Notes under the pieces: model-generated
What the model saw: the letters and a program-made list of their open reading frames with translations, nothing else
What the model was told of the DNA's origin: nothing
Database searches by the model: none
Assembly (NCBI GenBank): GCA_032164245.1
Contig: JAVMKO010000022.1
Location: 12,089,845 to 12,153,844, forward strand
Length of the DNA: 64,000 nt
Direction of reading: 5' to 3'
From: Sternotherus odoratus
Taxonomy: Eukaryota; Chordata; Testudines; Kinosternidae
Position numbers and translations under genes: made by a program
In this document: positions 12,691 to 43,700 of the stretch, piece by piece
Layout: each line of letters opens with the position of its first letter
Numbering within the stretch: position 1 is the stretch's first letter

Positions 12691-15208
12691 CAATGTAATG
12701 CAAAAGTCTGGCAATTCTGTATACTGAGAAGCAGAGTACAAGAAAATCAAATTACTTTGCATTCTATGCAAAAATGTTTTGATATGAAGTGCTTTCCTTC
12801 AGAAAGGGCATTGCTGCAGTTATCAAAACCAATGAAATCTAATCCCTAGCTCACAGGTGGAGGTGAGACTTGGTAAAGCCTTGTCCGTAAAGTGCTTTGG
12901 GAGCCTCAGATGAAAGGTGTCAGGTATTACTGTTATTGCCAGAGGCAGAGGCACACCCACAGACAAGCATATCCTGATAGTCAATTTACTCCCCTTTAAG
13001 TGCTGCCTGGTTACCATCTCATGAAAGAAATCTCTTCCATTCCTCCCCTTTAATCTCAGTTTATTGCTAGCACCAGACCAGTCTCTAATCCCTGCAGACC
13101 TGTAAGAGTGGAACACGAGTCAGAATAGGAGCTGCTTCATCTGTGATCATTTGGGTAAGCAAAACATTTTCTTACCCATATGTCTTCCTTGCCTGTTCTG
13201 TACAGAAGACTTTAGGTTCTGTACAGTATTTTCTGTTTTAAGATCGCTTTTATGATGTTATAACAAAGGAGTGGAGTACAGCTTTGCAGAGGTGGCTAAT
13301 CTAATATTTCTCAGATCTCATATGTTACACATGACCTCATAATATGGGTGGTACAGTTTTACTTTTAAACTATTTAAATGAATCTGTTTACCTGGAAAAT
13401 GTGATTGAGCAGGCATTCATCCCCAACTCCAAATGAATCCACTGCTTTGGTATCTGTAGCATAATTGGATGAAGATAAGATGTTTAATGTAGATTTGGTT
13501 TTAATGCATAACTGCATCTCTGCTGTTCACTTCCTCCTTATGCTGTTCCCTAAACATGTCTAACTATCTGTTCATTTACATGCAGAACATTTTCTTGCAT
13601 TTTACAGAGGAAATCCTTTTGACATTGTATTCCCACCTTATCCCCTTTTGTGAATACTTGTTCTAAAGATAAAACCACCTCTTCATTTCCCCCCCTCATG
13701 CATTGTTGTTGCAAGATTATGAACCAAGTGTTACGGCAGTTTTGCTAAGGTAATTCAGAAGAATGTATGCAGATGGATCTGCTGCTGTGTGATACGAAAG
13801 CTGAACCAATTTCTCAGGGCAATATTTAAGCAAAACAACATTAAATTCTAAGCAATAATGCGTCATTCCCTGGATCAGACTGAACGAAGTAGCAGTCCCT
13901 TTCATTGCTCTAGTCTCCAAAAGAGCGAAAAGGTTAGGCATAACAATTGAAATGACTTGTCATTTACACCAGACACTTGTCAGCCTGGAGTAGCAAAAAG
14001 GATCAGTATTATATACAGTCCTGCATGGTTAATTAATTCATTTGTGTGGTGGCTAAATAAATTAAAATACTTAGCACTTCAAAAGACTTTACAAGAGTAA
14101 CTACTTAATGAGTATTTCCATTTTATTATGTAAACTCAAATACTGAAAACAAAAAGAAAGTCTATTGTTCTTACATTGCCAAAGGGGTATGGAAAAGATT
14201 AACATAGAAGTCTTCTCACTCTGACATCTAGGATTTTATAAGAATGCATTTCCCCAAGCACTGAGTCTATTCTGCTCATGTTTTTCCCCCCTTGTGTTTT
14301 CCATCAATGCGAAGGGAAGATACACAGAAAACAAAAGGAGAATACACATACTAATAGAGTGTCAAGAGGAGATTGACAGAAGGAATTAAAGTGTACACTG
14401 CACGTATAGATAGAACACATGCAAAATTGTTAGAAAAATAGGCCAGGCCAAGCACAAAATCTGCTTGCCCAACTTTTACCGTGATATTTTACTTGTCCAC
14501 GGAAAAAATCTAATACAAACGAGTAGAATTAGTATTTATTTGCATTGTGGTAGTGGTCTCAGGAAAGGTCAGGGTTTGCGCTAAGCACTGACTGAACAGA
14601 CTCTGTCCCACACCACATCACTTTCAGGATTAGGACAAATTGCAAGAGGTGCATACACAGACCAGTGAGGGAAGGGTGGAGGACAAGGTAACAGGAAAGA
14701 TGGGTGCATTGCATAAATTGCCAGCCACCGGTCAGTAGTCCAGGGATTTTTGCAAGGCTTGTGTGTTGTCTGCCCTATCCTTGTGAGACTAGTTCTTTAA
14801 TAAATGTCTGGCAGGGGGAGGAAGGATTTTGAAAGTCTATGTTCTGCCATGAGACCAGGCAGATGGATACTCTGTCAGGTACATACACAGCCCCCTGACA
14901 CCTCAAACATGCCTCCTAGGTCACTGCTCTCCCTCCGTGGCAGGTAGGAGAACTGGGGTGGGAAGTGACTCGCTCAGTCACAAGACAGCCTGCGGCAAAG
15001 CATGAAATGGAACCTGTATCTCCAGTCCCTTTCCCTACCCATCCCTAAAGCACAAGCCACAGACGGGCAAAAAGTAACTGCCCCATAAAAACAGAGGAGG
15101 TAGAAGGGGAGGCTAATCATAGGATCAGATTAATGATAAAGGAATATAAAAACACATGAAGCCTTATTTAAGACAGTGGCCTGTTAGTCCAGATCCTCAT
15201 GGACAGGT

Positions 15209-15221
15209 GGGGGGGGGGGGG
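15209..15221 (+). repeat. Poly-G run (13)
   Basis: Thirteen consecutive G in otherwise unremarkable sequence. Confidence 0.9.
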
Positions 15222-16379
15222 ATCACAAATCACCACTATAGCTAGAATCGTATGGCACCTGTGTAGCACAATGATTGGATGGGATTGGGCATGGGTCCCT
15301 CTGGGGAAGAGAGGAGGCATATCAGGAGGGTCAAGTCTCAAGAAGCCTGTGCTGCCAGTGGCTAATTAAATGCTAGAACTGGAGCAATAATTCAGAACCA
15401 ATCATTGACCAATTTCCTCCTCCCAGATACAAAGCAATGATCTCCATCATTCAGATTTATTCAGGCTTTGCAACTTTTACATTTGGATACATCATATGAA
15501 ACTCACTTTCAGTCAACCCTGAAACACTCATGCTTAAAATCCATTTGAGAGTGATTTTTCAGAGAGCAAAGGTGAAAGTGTTAAACAGTCTTGAATGAAA
15601 ACCTGCTTATGAATTCAAACTAATATAGTCAGACAATGTTTTGCACTAATTGCTCCACACTACTAAACTCTTCATCAGCACTAATTAAACAGCAAAATAG
15701 GGCTGCTGTCCACAGGACTTGCATTGCCAACTGTTGTGTGCACAGAATCTATGAAGTGGATAAAAACCAAGTCTGATTTGGCCTTCAAAGAGTTTATGCA
15801 CTACAGCTGTCATTCATTTCCAGCTGAGTCAATTTCTCTTTCAATGAAGTTGAATTAACCTTTGAAATCTCATTTTAGGGATCTGAAAATCATTGTAGCT
15901 CTGTTAAGGTAACAAAATCAGCTTGGCAGGAATCAAAAATCTAAGCTGTCATGACATTCGCTTCCAGCTTTTTTGCTTTAGTGCTGTCTTCTGAACGCTG
16001 ATTTTTTCTTTAACAAAAGACTCCATTTTGTCTCCCAAACATTCAGCTATCTTAGTCTTTTATGGAATGATATGGCTGATTGTGAGTGGTGAGAAGTGGA
16101 GCATCTTAAAGGCAGTGCTTTCAGCATGCAATCCGATTCTGCTAAATGGAGACTTTTCAATGCATTTCCTTAGTACACTTGGCATGGGGGAGCCTACTAC
16201 AGTATCCAAGGTCAATGTTGGTTCCAAATATCTCAAGTCAGCTGATAATTAATATATTTCCCTCTCTGGACTGTTAGATTTGTTCTTAAGGTTCATGGTA
16301 AAGGTTATACTGGACTTCACACCTTCCAGACCTTTCACAAACTAATTCTCATTGCATGTCAGTAAGCTCCAGTAGGTAG

Positions 16380-16570
16380 TGGTAGTTCTATTATGGCAGC
16401 GCTAGACAAAGTCTCTGCCCTGAAGATCTTACTGTCTAAATAGACAAGAGCAAGCAAAGGGTGGGAGGCAAAACAGAGGCACAGGGAGAAGTGACTTTCC
16501 CAGCAAGTCAGTGGCTGAGCCATGATAAGAACTAGGTTTCCTGAGTCCCCGTCCCGTGAGCAGGGGGAAA
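16380..16570 (-). repeat. MIR-like SINE fragment
   Basis: The segment with AAACAGAGGCACAGGGAGAA and GTCAGTGGCTGAGCC is the complement of the MIR core region. Diverged. Confidence 0.45.
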
Positions 16571-18496
16571 TAGAGACAGAAGAGGGATCGGCTCAGGCCA
16601 AATTTTCAGGTTGCCACCTAAATAAGTAGCCTGGTTTTCCGATGTGCTAAGTGCCCACACCACCCACTCAAGTCTTTGCTAGATGGCCTAAATCTAGGCC
16701 CCTACATGTAAAAATGATGGTATAGGTGCCTACTTGACAGCCATCCTGCAAATCAGTGGTAGAACTGGGATTAGAACCCAGGAGCTGCTGACTCCTAAAG
16801 TCTGTGCTCTAACTAGTAGAGAATGCAGTCTTCTTGACACTGCAGAGTAGCAAGAGAAGAGGGGATCATAGTCCAGTTAGAGACCTAATTAACTTTCCCT
16901 GTGACAAGTTGGATCCTCTTGCAGCTCATTAAATTAGATGAGTAGAACCAAGATGAGGTGCTACAATTTTGTTATCCCTCTGAACCTGTGGTTCTCAACC
17001 CACTGGCTGCTTGCAAACCAATCAGCACACAGCTGCAGTCCATGTAACATCCTCAGGACCATACAAGTAGTATATATATTCTGAGGATGAGGTCCACATA
17101 ACAGAGCTGCATAGGTAGCCCACAATAGTAAATAGACTAAGTTTACAATAATTGTCACCTAAACTCACGTGCTCACATCCCCAGGCCTTGCACTTTGCAT
17201 GCAAATGTACAGGTAGCCACCATAATGGAGATCACAAGTTAAGATAGAGCTGGAAAAGGAGTAGTAGTCTTGTGTGGTGAGTCCTAAAGGAGCTGCTTAT
17301 TCACCAAGGAGCATGGAAAGAAAAAGGGAGATAGCAAAGAGTAGATGTTAAATTTAAGGAGAGCTTGTTTGCTGTGCTGGTTGTGTGGAATGAGAATAGA
17401 CAATTCTATGACATCCACAACCCAGGCCCAGCATGGGCAGCAGCTAAGTACCAGACTACACCAGCCTCCTGCACAACCTGGCATCTTCCATCAGAACCAC
17501 AATTAAGATCAAAACCCTGCCTCTAACATCACAATTCTCTCTATAACCACCACTGTGATGTCACAAGCTTGTGTCTCCACATAAGGAATTAACAGTAAGG
17601 AAAGGTGTTTCAATCCAAAGTAGTAACAATCCAGTTTCCATGCAAATATACCTACTAATAAAAAGAACAAAAGAAAAGAGTGCATACTAGCTAGATCAGC
17701 AAAATCTTTAGTAAATTTCCTTTGAGTCAACACCAGCTCTTTAACCTATTTTAATATTCAAGCAATTAAGCAGCTCTGATATAATCTGCCTGCATCTTCA
17801 GATGCATCTAACATTAATCCATTATATCAAGGGTGCTGTAGTAGGTTAGCAATAGCAGCCACCTAACAGCATAATCACAGCTTTACCCATTATATATTCA
17901 GCAAAATATAAACATTTGTAATTGCCACTCTCACGTTTGTGATTAAATGAATATCCCCAAATGACAAGTCCCACCATATGAGTGCTAGATTCTTAACCAA
18001 AATGTCTAATAGTAGCTGCAATGCACATTTGGAATCTGATGCAAATGGATATGCAAGATCCAATAGAACTTGAAGCCTCATCTTGTTAGTGGCTGAGAGT
18101 GGAGTACATGGGTAATTTTTGAGGAGAGTGATTAAATTCCCAGAAAAACAATTTTCCTTTTAAAGGGGTACAATTTGTACTTGCATTTTGAACTGTCAAT
18201 TGTACAAGCACCTAACTAAGTACCCAGTAGTCACATGATTTGCACCAACAATTTATTTTGTGGATACAAAATTAACTTCCTTGAATCTTAACTTTGACAG
18301 ACCAAAAGGAAACGTTCGAAAAAAAACCCAAAGGAGAATCCAAGCAAATGGGTACATTGCTGGATACTTTGCAGAGGTTTAAGTTTTACACACCACTAAC
18401 TCCTGCTCTTAATATCTCCTACTGTGAATATCTGACCACTCAGCCAATGCTCTTCCCCTCTTTCTGGCAGAATTCCCCGCTTTAGCTCTGGAGAAA

Positions 18497-38213
<19,717 letters not shown>

Positions 38214-39889
38214 GTGGCAAGTCATCCATTTGAGCTAACATGTCTTCAAAGGTAAGTGCACCAAAAGCAAAACAATGAAGCAAAAAATCTGGATTATAGT
38301 GTTCTGGGTAGAATGTTTTGGTTATAATCATGGCTGATGGATGTCATGACAGCAAGAGTCTGACAAACTGAAGCATCTTTCAACTTCTGTTTTGACCAAG
38401 TCTGTGAATCCAGGGGGCACACTGGTTTCCATAGGAGTTGCTCACATCCTGTTGGATGAGATTAGGGCCCCTCTGGGTTATATTCTGTAGAAGAGGTAGC
38501 ACATAGCCCTGCCATTCTGAACTCTAAACAACGAGTTATTAAATCAGAGCAACCACATGCTGGACAGGACTGTGACAGGATAAGGAGCCTTCAGTTGTGA
38601 CTGTAAGCTGTTGCCACATGACTTCTGTGGTGGCCTATACAAAATGTGATTGAGGGAGTCAGTCCAGCTGAGGAGACAACTGTCCCTATCTCTCACTGCT
38701 AGCATAGTCTGCACTATCTGGCTCCTTTGGCATTCTCAGCAGACCTTAAGGACTGACTGGGCCATGGAACCTGAATTACTTTCACATCTTTAGCTGGGAT
38801 CCACTCAAGTCAGGTCTGAGGCACAGTGGCTTAGGAAGTCTGCACTGCTATCCAAAGCTCTGCTCTTGATTAGCACGAGATCACCTGCAAGAGGCACAGG
38901 AATGTCTGTGCTTGTAGAAGTGGCTTTCAGAACTGCAGATGAGATGAATGATGGCTTAGTTAAGCAGACATTTGCACTCGAAGTGCTATAGTATTACTGT
39001 TAGACATTGCATGAAAGAAAATATTCCCAAACAAAGGTGAGGATGTTAGCTCATTTCTCCCAAATTGAGATGTTGAGAAGTCAGTCTTGCTTTATATTAT
39101 GGTTCCAATTTTTATATGAAGGGTTAATAGATTATACAGACATGAGCAATGTGTTCTAGGTGGCCCTATGCACATCAGTAGAAGGTTATCAAGCTGTTGG
39201 TCTATTTCAATTGATTAATCACTTATTAATCCTTTAAAATAGATTAATGGAACCAAAATGGCCCTGGTGCTGTTTAAGGAATGTGTTCTGGATGAACTGT
39301 TCACTGAAACTATTCCAATAGTGACTTTAAACTCTCTCTCCTATTCCAGAAGGGCTGATTTACTCATTTCTGCACTTCACAGCCAGACAGCAATAGCACA
39401 AGCAAGAGAGGAGACTGGATCCTGGCAGAAGTAAACAGCCATTTTCTCAGAGGAGAGCAACCATGTGTCGGAGAGCTGCACACTTTACTCAAGTAATCCT
39501 TCAGAGTGACAACCTTGCAGAGTCTAGCACATGGAGCAGTTGCTTTAGAGAGGGGAGGTGTATGGGCCCAAGGCTCCTTCAAGCACCTTCCATGTCTATA
39601 ATGCATACATCATTGCACAAGGCTGTACCTTGGTTCTTTGTATATATTGTGTAGTTGTTCAAGGTGTAACACATGTGCTGCACAGTATAATTCTTTTAAA
39701 GCAAAGCCATATGGTGTGTGCTTAGTCACGGGCAGCCCAGTAGTTCACTGTCTAATCCTAAGATTTCTTCTTACTCCTGAGCTCCAGCATGTTGAAGGCC
39801 AGTGGCAACTGCCTCTTGGTGTGCAGTTTCTCCACATGTCTGATGATCAGTGTGGGCTGAATTCCCTGCTTCCATGTCTGTAATTGTAT

Positions 39890-39907
39890 AATAAACTCCT
39901 TAATAAA
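39890..39907 (+). promoter_or_regulatory. CAMK1G: CAMK1G polyadenylation signals (two AATAAA)
   Basis: AATAAA occurs at 39890-39895 and again at 39902-39907, followed by T-rich sequence. No other gene-end signal is seen on this strand nearby, so the transcript probably ends at about 39920-39940. Confidence 0.75.
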
Positions 39908-39912
39908 GCTGC

Positions 39913-39918
39913 TTTATT
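39913..39918 (-). promoter_or_regulatory. LAMB3: LAMB3 polyadenylation signal (AATAAA on the minus strand)
   Basis: TTTATT on the plus strand reads AATAAA on the minus strand. It is the only canonical signal I found between the LAMB3 stop codon (40591) and the CAMK1G end. It implies a 3' UTR of roughly 690 nt that ends inside the CAMK1G 3' end. Confidence 0.6.
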
Positions 39919-40590
39919 TTGTAAAGTATACAGGGATTAAATATGGAAGTTGTCTCAAGTCATCTGAATCAACTTCCCCTTACAAATGTCATTGTTCTCT
40001 ACAGTCTTTTCTTTGAAAATACATAGGTGCTGATAATACTTTGCAAAGTCAAACTAGATAGTATTTAACTCCATCTTAGAGTACCACTGTGCTTACCTGT
40101 GTGTAAATATGGCTCTTAGTATGTACTCCATTATCCACTCCAGGAAAGGGTCTTAAATTTAGTCATGCTCCTTTTCTTCCTTTCTTGGAAGAACTAATAG
40201 TAATGTATCAGAAACAGGTTTTTTTTAAAAGGCCAGAGTTGAGGCTTTCATTTAAAAAGTGAAAGCCTGGGGCTAAACTGAAGAGCCAGTTGGCAAACAT
40301 CATACAAAACTAATTCCTTACAAAAGGCTTTCTAAATAGTTACTGACATTAGATTAATCTTCCCTTTTCCTAGCCAAGCCACCTAACATCTATTTTTCTC
40401 CCAAGGTGCTGGTTCTTTTGGGCTCTACACAGGCTATTTTCTAAAGGTAGAGTACTTCTATTACCACAGACAAAGAGTGAGACCAAGGAAATTCTACCCT
40501 TAATGATCTGGGCCTAACTACACCAGTCATTGTTCAAGCAGAAGGCAGACTCTGCAATTACATGGCAAGTTCAAACCAACAGTTCAGTGG
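39919..40590 (-). other. LAMB3: LAMB3 3' UTR (predicted)
   Basis: This is noncoding sequence between the LAMB3 TAA and the minus-strand AATAAA. No repeats or other coding potential are evident. The extent rests on the poly(A) signal alone. Confidence 0.55.
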
Positions 40591-40724
40591 TTAGCAACTG
40601 ATATAGTATGCAGTTCGGGTATGGATATGATTGGTGATCTCTTCCACCTGTTCCTCCAGGCCTGCAAGTCTGGCGGACTTGACAATTAATGCACTATTGC
40701 TCTTCTGAATTTCCATTTCTATAC
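40591..40724 (-). CDS. LAMB3: LAMB3 last coding exon (w19)
   Basis: 134 nt including TAA at 40593-40591. Encodes [18 protein letters not shown] and the end AYYISC. The final Cys corresponds to the interchain disulfide cysteine. The human protein has one further Lys, which is absent here. Confidence 0.95.
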
Positions 40725-43700
40725 CTGAGGAGAGAGGCAGGTGCGGTTAGGGGAAGATAGTCCAGGAAAATATTAGGCCCTAAGGCCTTCATTATGCTTC
40801 TGAAAATCTAGACCCTCTCAATCTAAGGCAGACTGTTCAGATAGTGTTGTCCTGAATTTAGGCATGGCCAGCATGCTGTCAGTGAGTGCATCATAAAGCC
40901 ACTCCCCCACCATCCAGGGCCCCCCCATAACATCAGTCAATGTTTCTTTTTAATAAAGCCACCCCAGACTCCTTGCTGACCTCAGCAATCTATAAGCAGC
41001 ATTAAGTGCCTGGCAGCAGCATCCCATTAAATCCCTGACAGGGAGAGGCACCACTGATGAATGATGTTCACTAGAGCCCCTGCTTTATTGCTAAAAGTGG
41101 TGCCAAAACTCTGGCCTGATAACTAGTGGGGCTCGGTGCCATTCTCTAGCAGCTTGAAAGGCTCACACCGCCTGGCCAGGGGACTGAATCTGCACCCTGG
41201 CTGCTACCCAAAGCATACTGAATGAGGCCCCTAGACATGAGAACGGGAGATGGAAATGAATGGATGGAGCCTCTGTATACAAGACGTGAAATAGAGAGGC
41301 AGGTTATTGAAGCTTGTCCATAGGGGGTTGAGTGGCACTGGGGAGTTGGCACACTGGCTTTTGCTCTCCACCTGCAAGCTCCAATCCCCGCATGGGCCAC
41401 AAGGGACGTGGTGGAGCCTCAGTTCCCCATGTATGCCTCTCACAAAATGCCCACACTGCTGGCATGAAGGGGAAAGGTACTGAAATTACACAGCAGGGCC
41501 AAAATTAATCTTGTTTCTATTACTCACCCCCATAATGTTGCACTGCAAAATTATCTATCAGCGATGGGAGCTGAGCAAAATGCTGTGAGGTTCAGTGAAG
41601 AGATGTGACAAATGGTAAGCACGTTAATCAATCCCTTTGTCATGAAAACCACAAAACAGAATCCTTTGTAGTCAGAGCTAAGTTTAACCAGTTGTCTGGG
41701 TTGCTGTGGCTACACATTTTGTCCTCCAAGTTCTTAACTTAGGAGGATGGTTCTTGCATCTACAAGCCGAATCACTCATTCAGGGTGTGGCTAGGTTAGG
41801 AGAATCTGTACTCTCATAATTACATTTCATTCCTGGGGCCAAATGGTTTATATAGGGATGATTCACCCTGCTGGTTTACACCGACAGTAGGACTGTGGAT
41901 CAATGCAGAGGAAGGGGGATGACAAACCTTATTTAGACAGGGCTTCAGCCATCCAATTCCACAATACCCCCTCTCAGTCCTCTCTTCCTCTTCTAGTTCC
42001 ATTCCCACACCAGTGAGAGGCAACAGCCACTCTTCTCCACTTAAAATCATGCTCTGACAAGTCTGCACAAATTTACTTACTTTCCATCCTTAGCATCATA
42101 GCCCAGGTTTCTTCAAAGAGCGCTTTTGCTTCCCTGTCGATTCTTTGGATCCTGCTGCCTTGCTCTCCTGGTCTCGAACTCTGTCCCAGCCGCCTCTTCA
42201 ACTCAGCATATTTTTGTTTTACCTCTTCAAATCCCTGTGGGAAAGTGAATGAGCAGTGCAGGGTGAATTCAAGCAAATAAATGAGGTCCGAGTGATGAAT
42301 GATCTCTAGACACTGCATTGGAGTGTTGTGTTATAAATGGCCATTATTACTATGATAGAGATATTGAGGACCATAATAAATGTACATACTGGTTTCCCAT
42401 GCCTTATAGAAACCAATAATTCAGCATCATCTGGATTAACATGTGGAGTCCTGGTCACCCCAGCTCAAAAATAATGTTGCTGTAATAGGTGTTCAAAGAA
42501 GAGAATAAGAGTAATCAAGGGCCTGGAAAACTCTCCTATAAAGAGAGGCTGAAAAGATTGGCATTGTTCACTAGAGAAAGGAGATAAAGAAGAGGGACAA
42601 GACAATAGTTTATCAAATAATGAATGCTTTAGAGGAGAGAGATCAGGAACTTCTGTTCCCCCTGTTTCATAACACAAGGAGAAGGGGACATTCAAAACCG
42701 ATCAAAGGAAATTAAATTGTGGGACTCATTATCTTGGGAAGTCATTGAGGCCACAAAATTAGCTAGATTCAAAAAGGTATTGGACATTTCTATGGATAAC
42801 AAGAATATGCAGAGTTATAATAGTTAATGCTAACAATTTTTGGCAGGGATATTAAACCTCATGCTTCAGGGCTTAAGTCAAATTAACTGTAAAACCAGGA
42901 TATGAGCCCTAACGTGGGGGCAGATTATCCTACTTCTGCTACTGCAGGGTTGTTGCACCTCCTCTAAGCCACTGGGGAGTGGCCATTGGCAGAGCTGAGA
43001 TAAGTAGACTATATGGACTTTAGGTCAGAACCAGCCTGACAATTCCTATGTTCCTAAAAACAGAGTAATTCACGTTCCCTGCACCATTCAAATATGTTCT
43101 GTACTAATGTGCCTTTGCTCCTGCATGAGAATAAGAAGCTAGTGAAGGATTATGGGCAGAGTCACCCCTAGGCTCCTATGAGACCTCCCTTGTACCTGCT
43201 GAGTGCTCCTCGCTTGCTCACTGGCTTCATTTGCTCTCTGTTGAGCGTCTGTGGCCTGCAACCGATTCTGCTCCGCCTTGTGCCGCAATTGGCTGATTCT
43301 CTCTGTGAAGCTGTCCAGCTGAGCAGTAATGTCTCTCATACTCTTCTCCATTGGACCAAGGACAGCCTGGATCTAAAAGCCAAAGGTGTTTGGTATTTTA
43401 AAGAAACGCTCCTCCCAGAACACCACTAATGATATATCATCCTCCCAGGCACTCTTGGCATTTATTATTGGTCTGTAATACAGACTCAGTTGTGAGTAAA
43501 GCCCCCAAACCAGGGTCCCACTGTAATAGGCTCTGTTCAGCTCGACAGAACACACAGTTCCTAGCTCTCAGCGTGACAACGTGGACAAACAGGCAGATGG
43601 GGTAGGGCACAAGGAGAACACAAAGAGAAAAACAGTCCCACTTTTACAGGAAGCCAGTTTTGCTAGGATCCAGCCTCTTTGCCACATTGGGGCGTCATTG

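Larger units (their letters stand above)
1..18470. other. Noncoding DNA upstream of the first CAMK1G coding exon (intergenic or intron 1)
   Basis: I see no coding exon here on either strand. The open frames are short and match no family I know. The noncoding first exon of CAMK1G must lie here or left of the window, but no CpG-rich promoter was found apart from transposon sequence at 10.2-10.7 kb. Contents beyond the separately listed repeats: AT-rich single-copy sequence, homeodomain-type motif clusters near 2.6, 4.4 and 5.0 kb, and a short fragment of a turtle-type repeat near 6995-7050. Confidence 0.7.
38214..39925 (+). other. CAMK1G: CAMK1G 3' UTR region, probably containing an intron (38252-39349)
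   Basis: After the stop codon there is a strong donor, AAAG|GTAAGT, at 38251/38252. A strong acceptor, CTCTCTCTCCTATTCCAG, ends at 39349. This predicts a last noncoding exon from 39350 to just past the poly(A) signals at 39890-39907. The stop lies 38 nt upstream of the junction, inside the distance usually tolerated by nonsense-mediated decay. Splicing here is inferred; an unspliced UTR is also possible. The 3' end is approximate. Confidence 0.6.
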
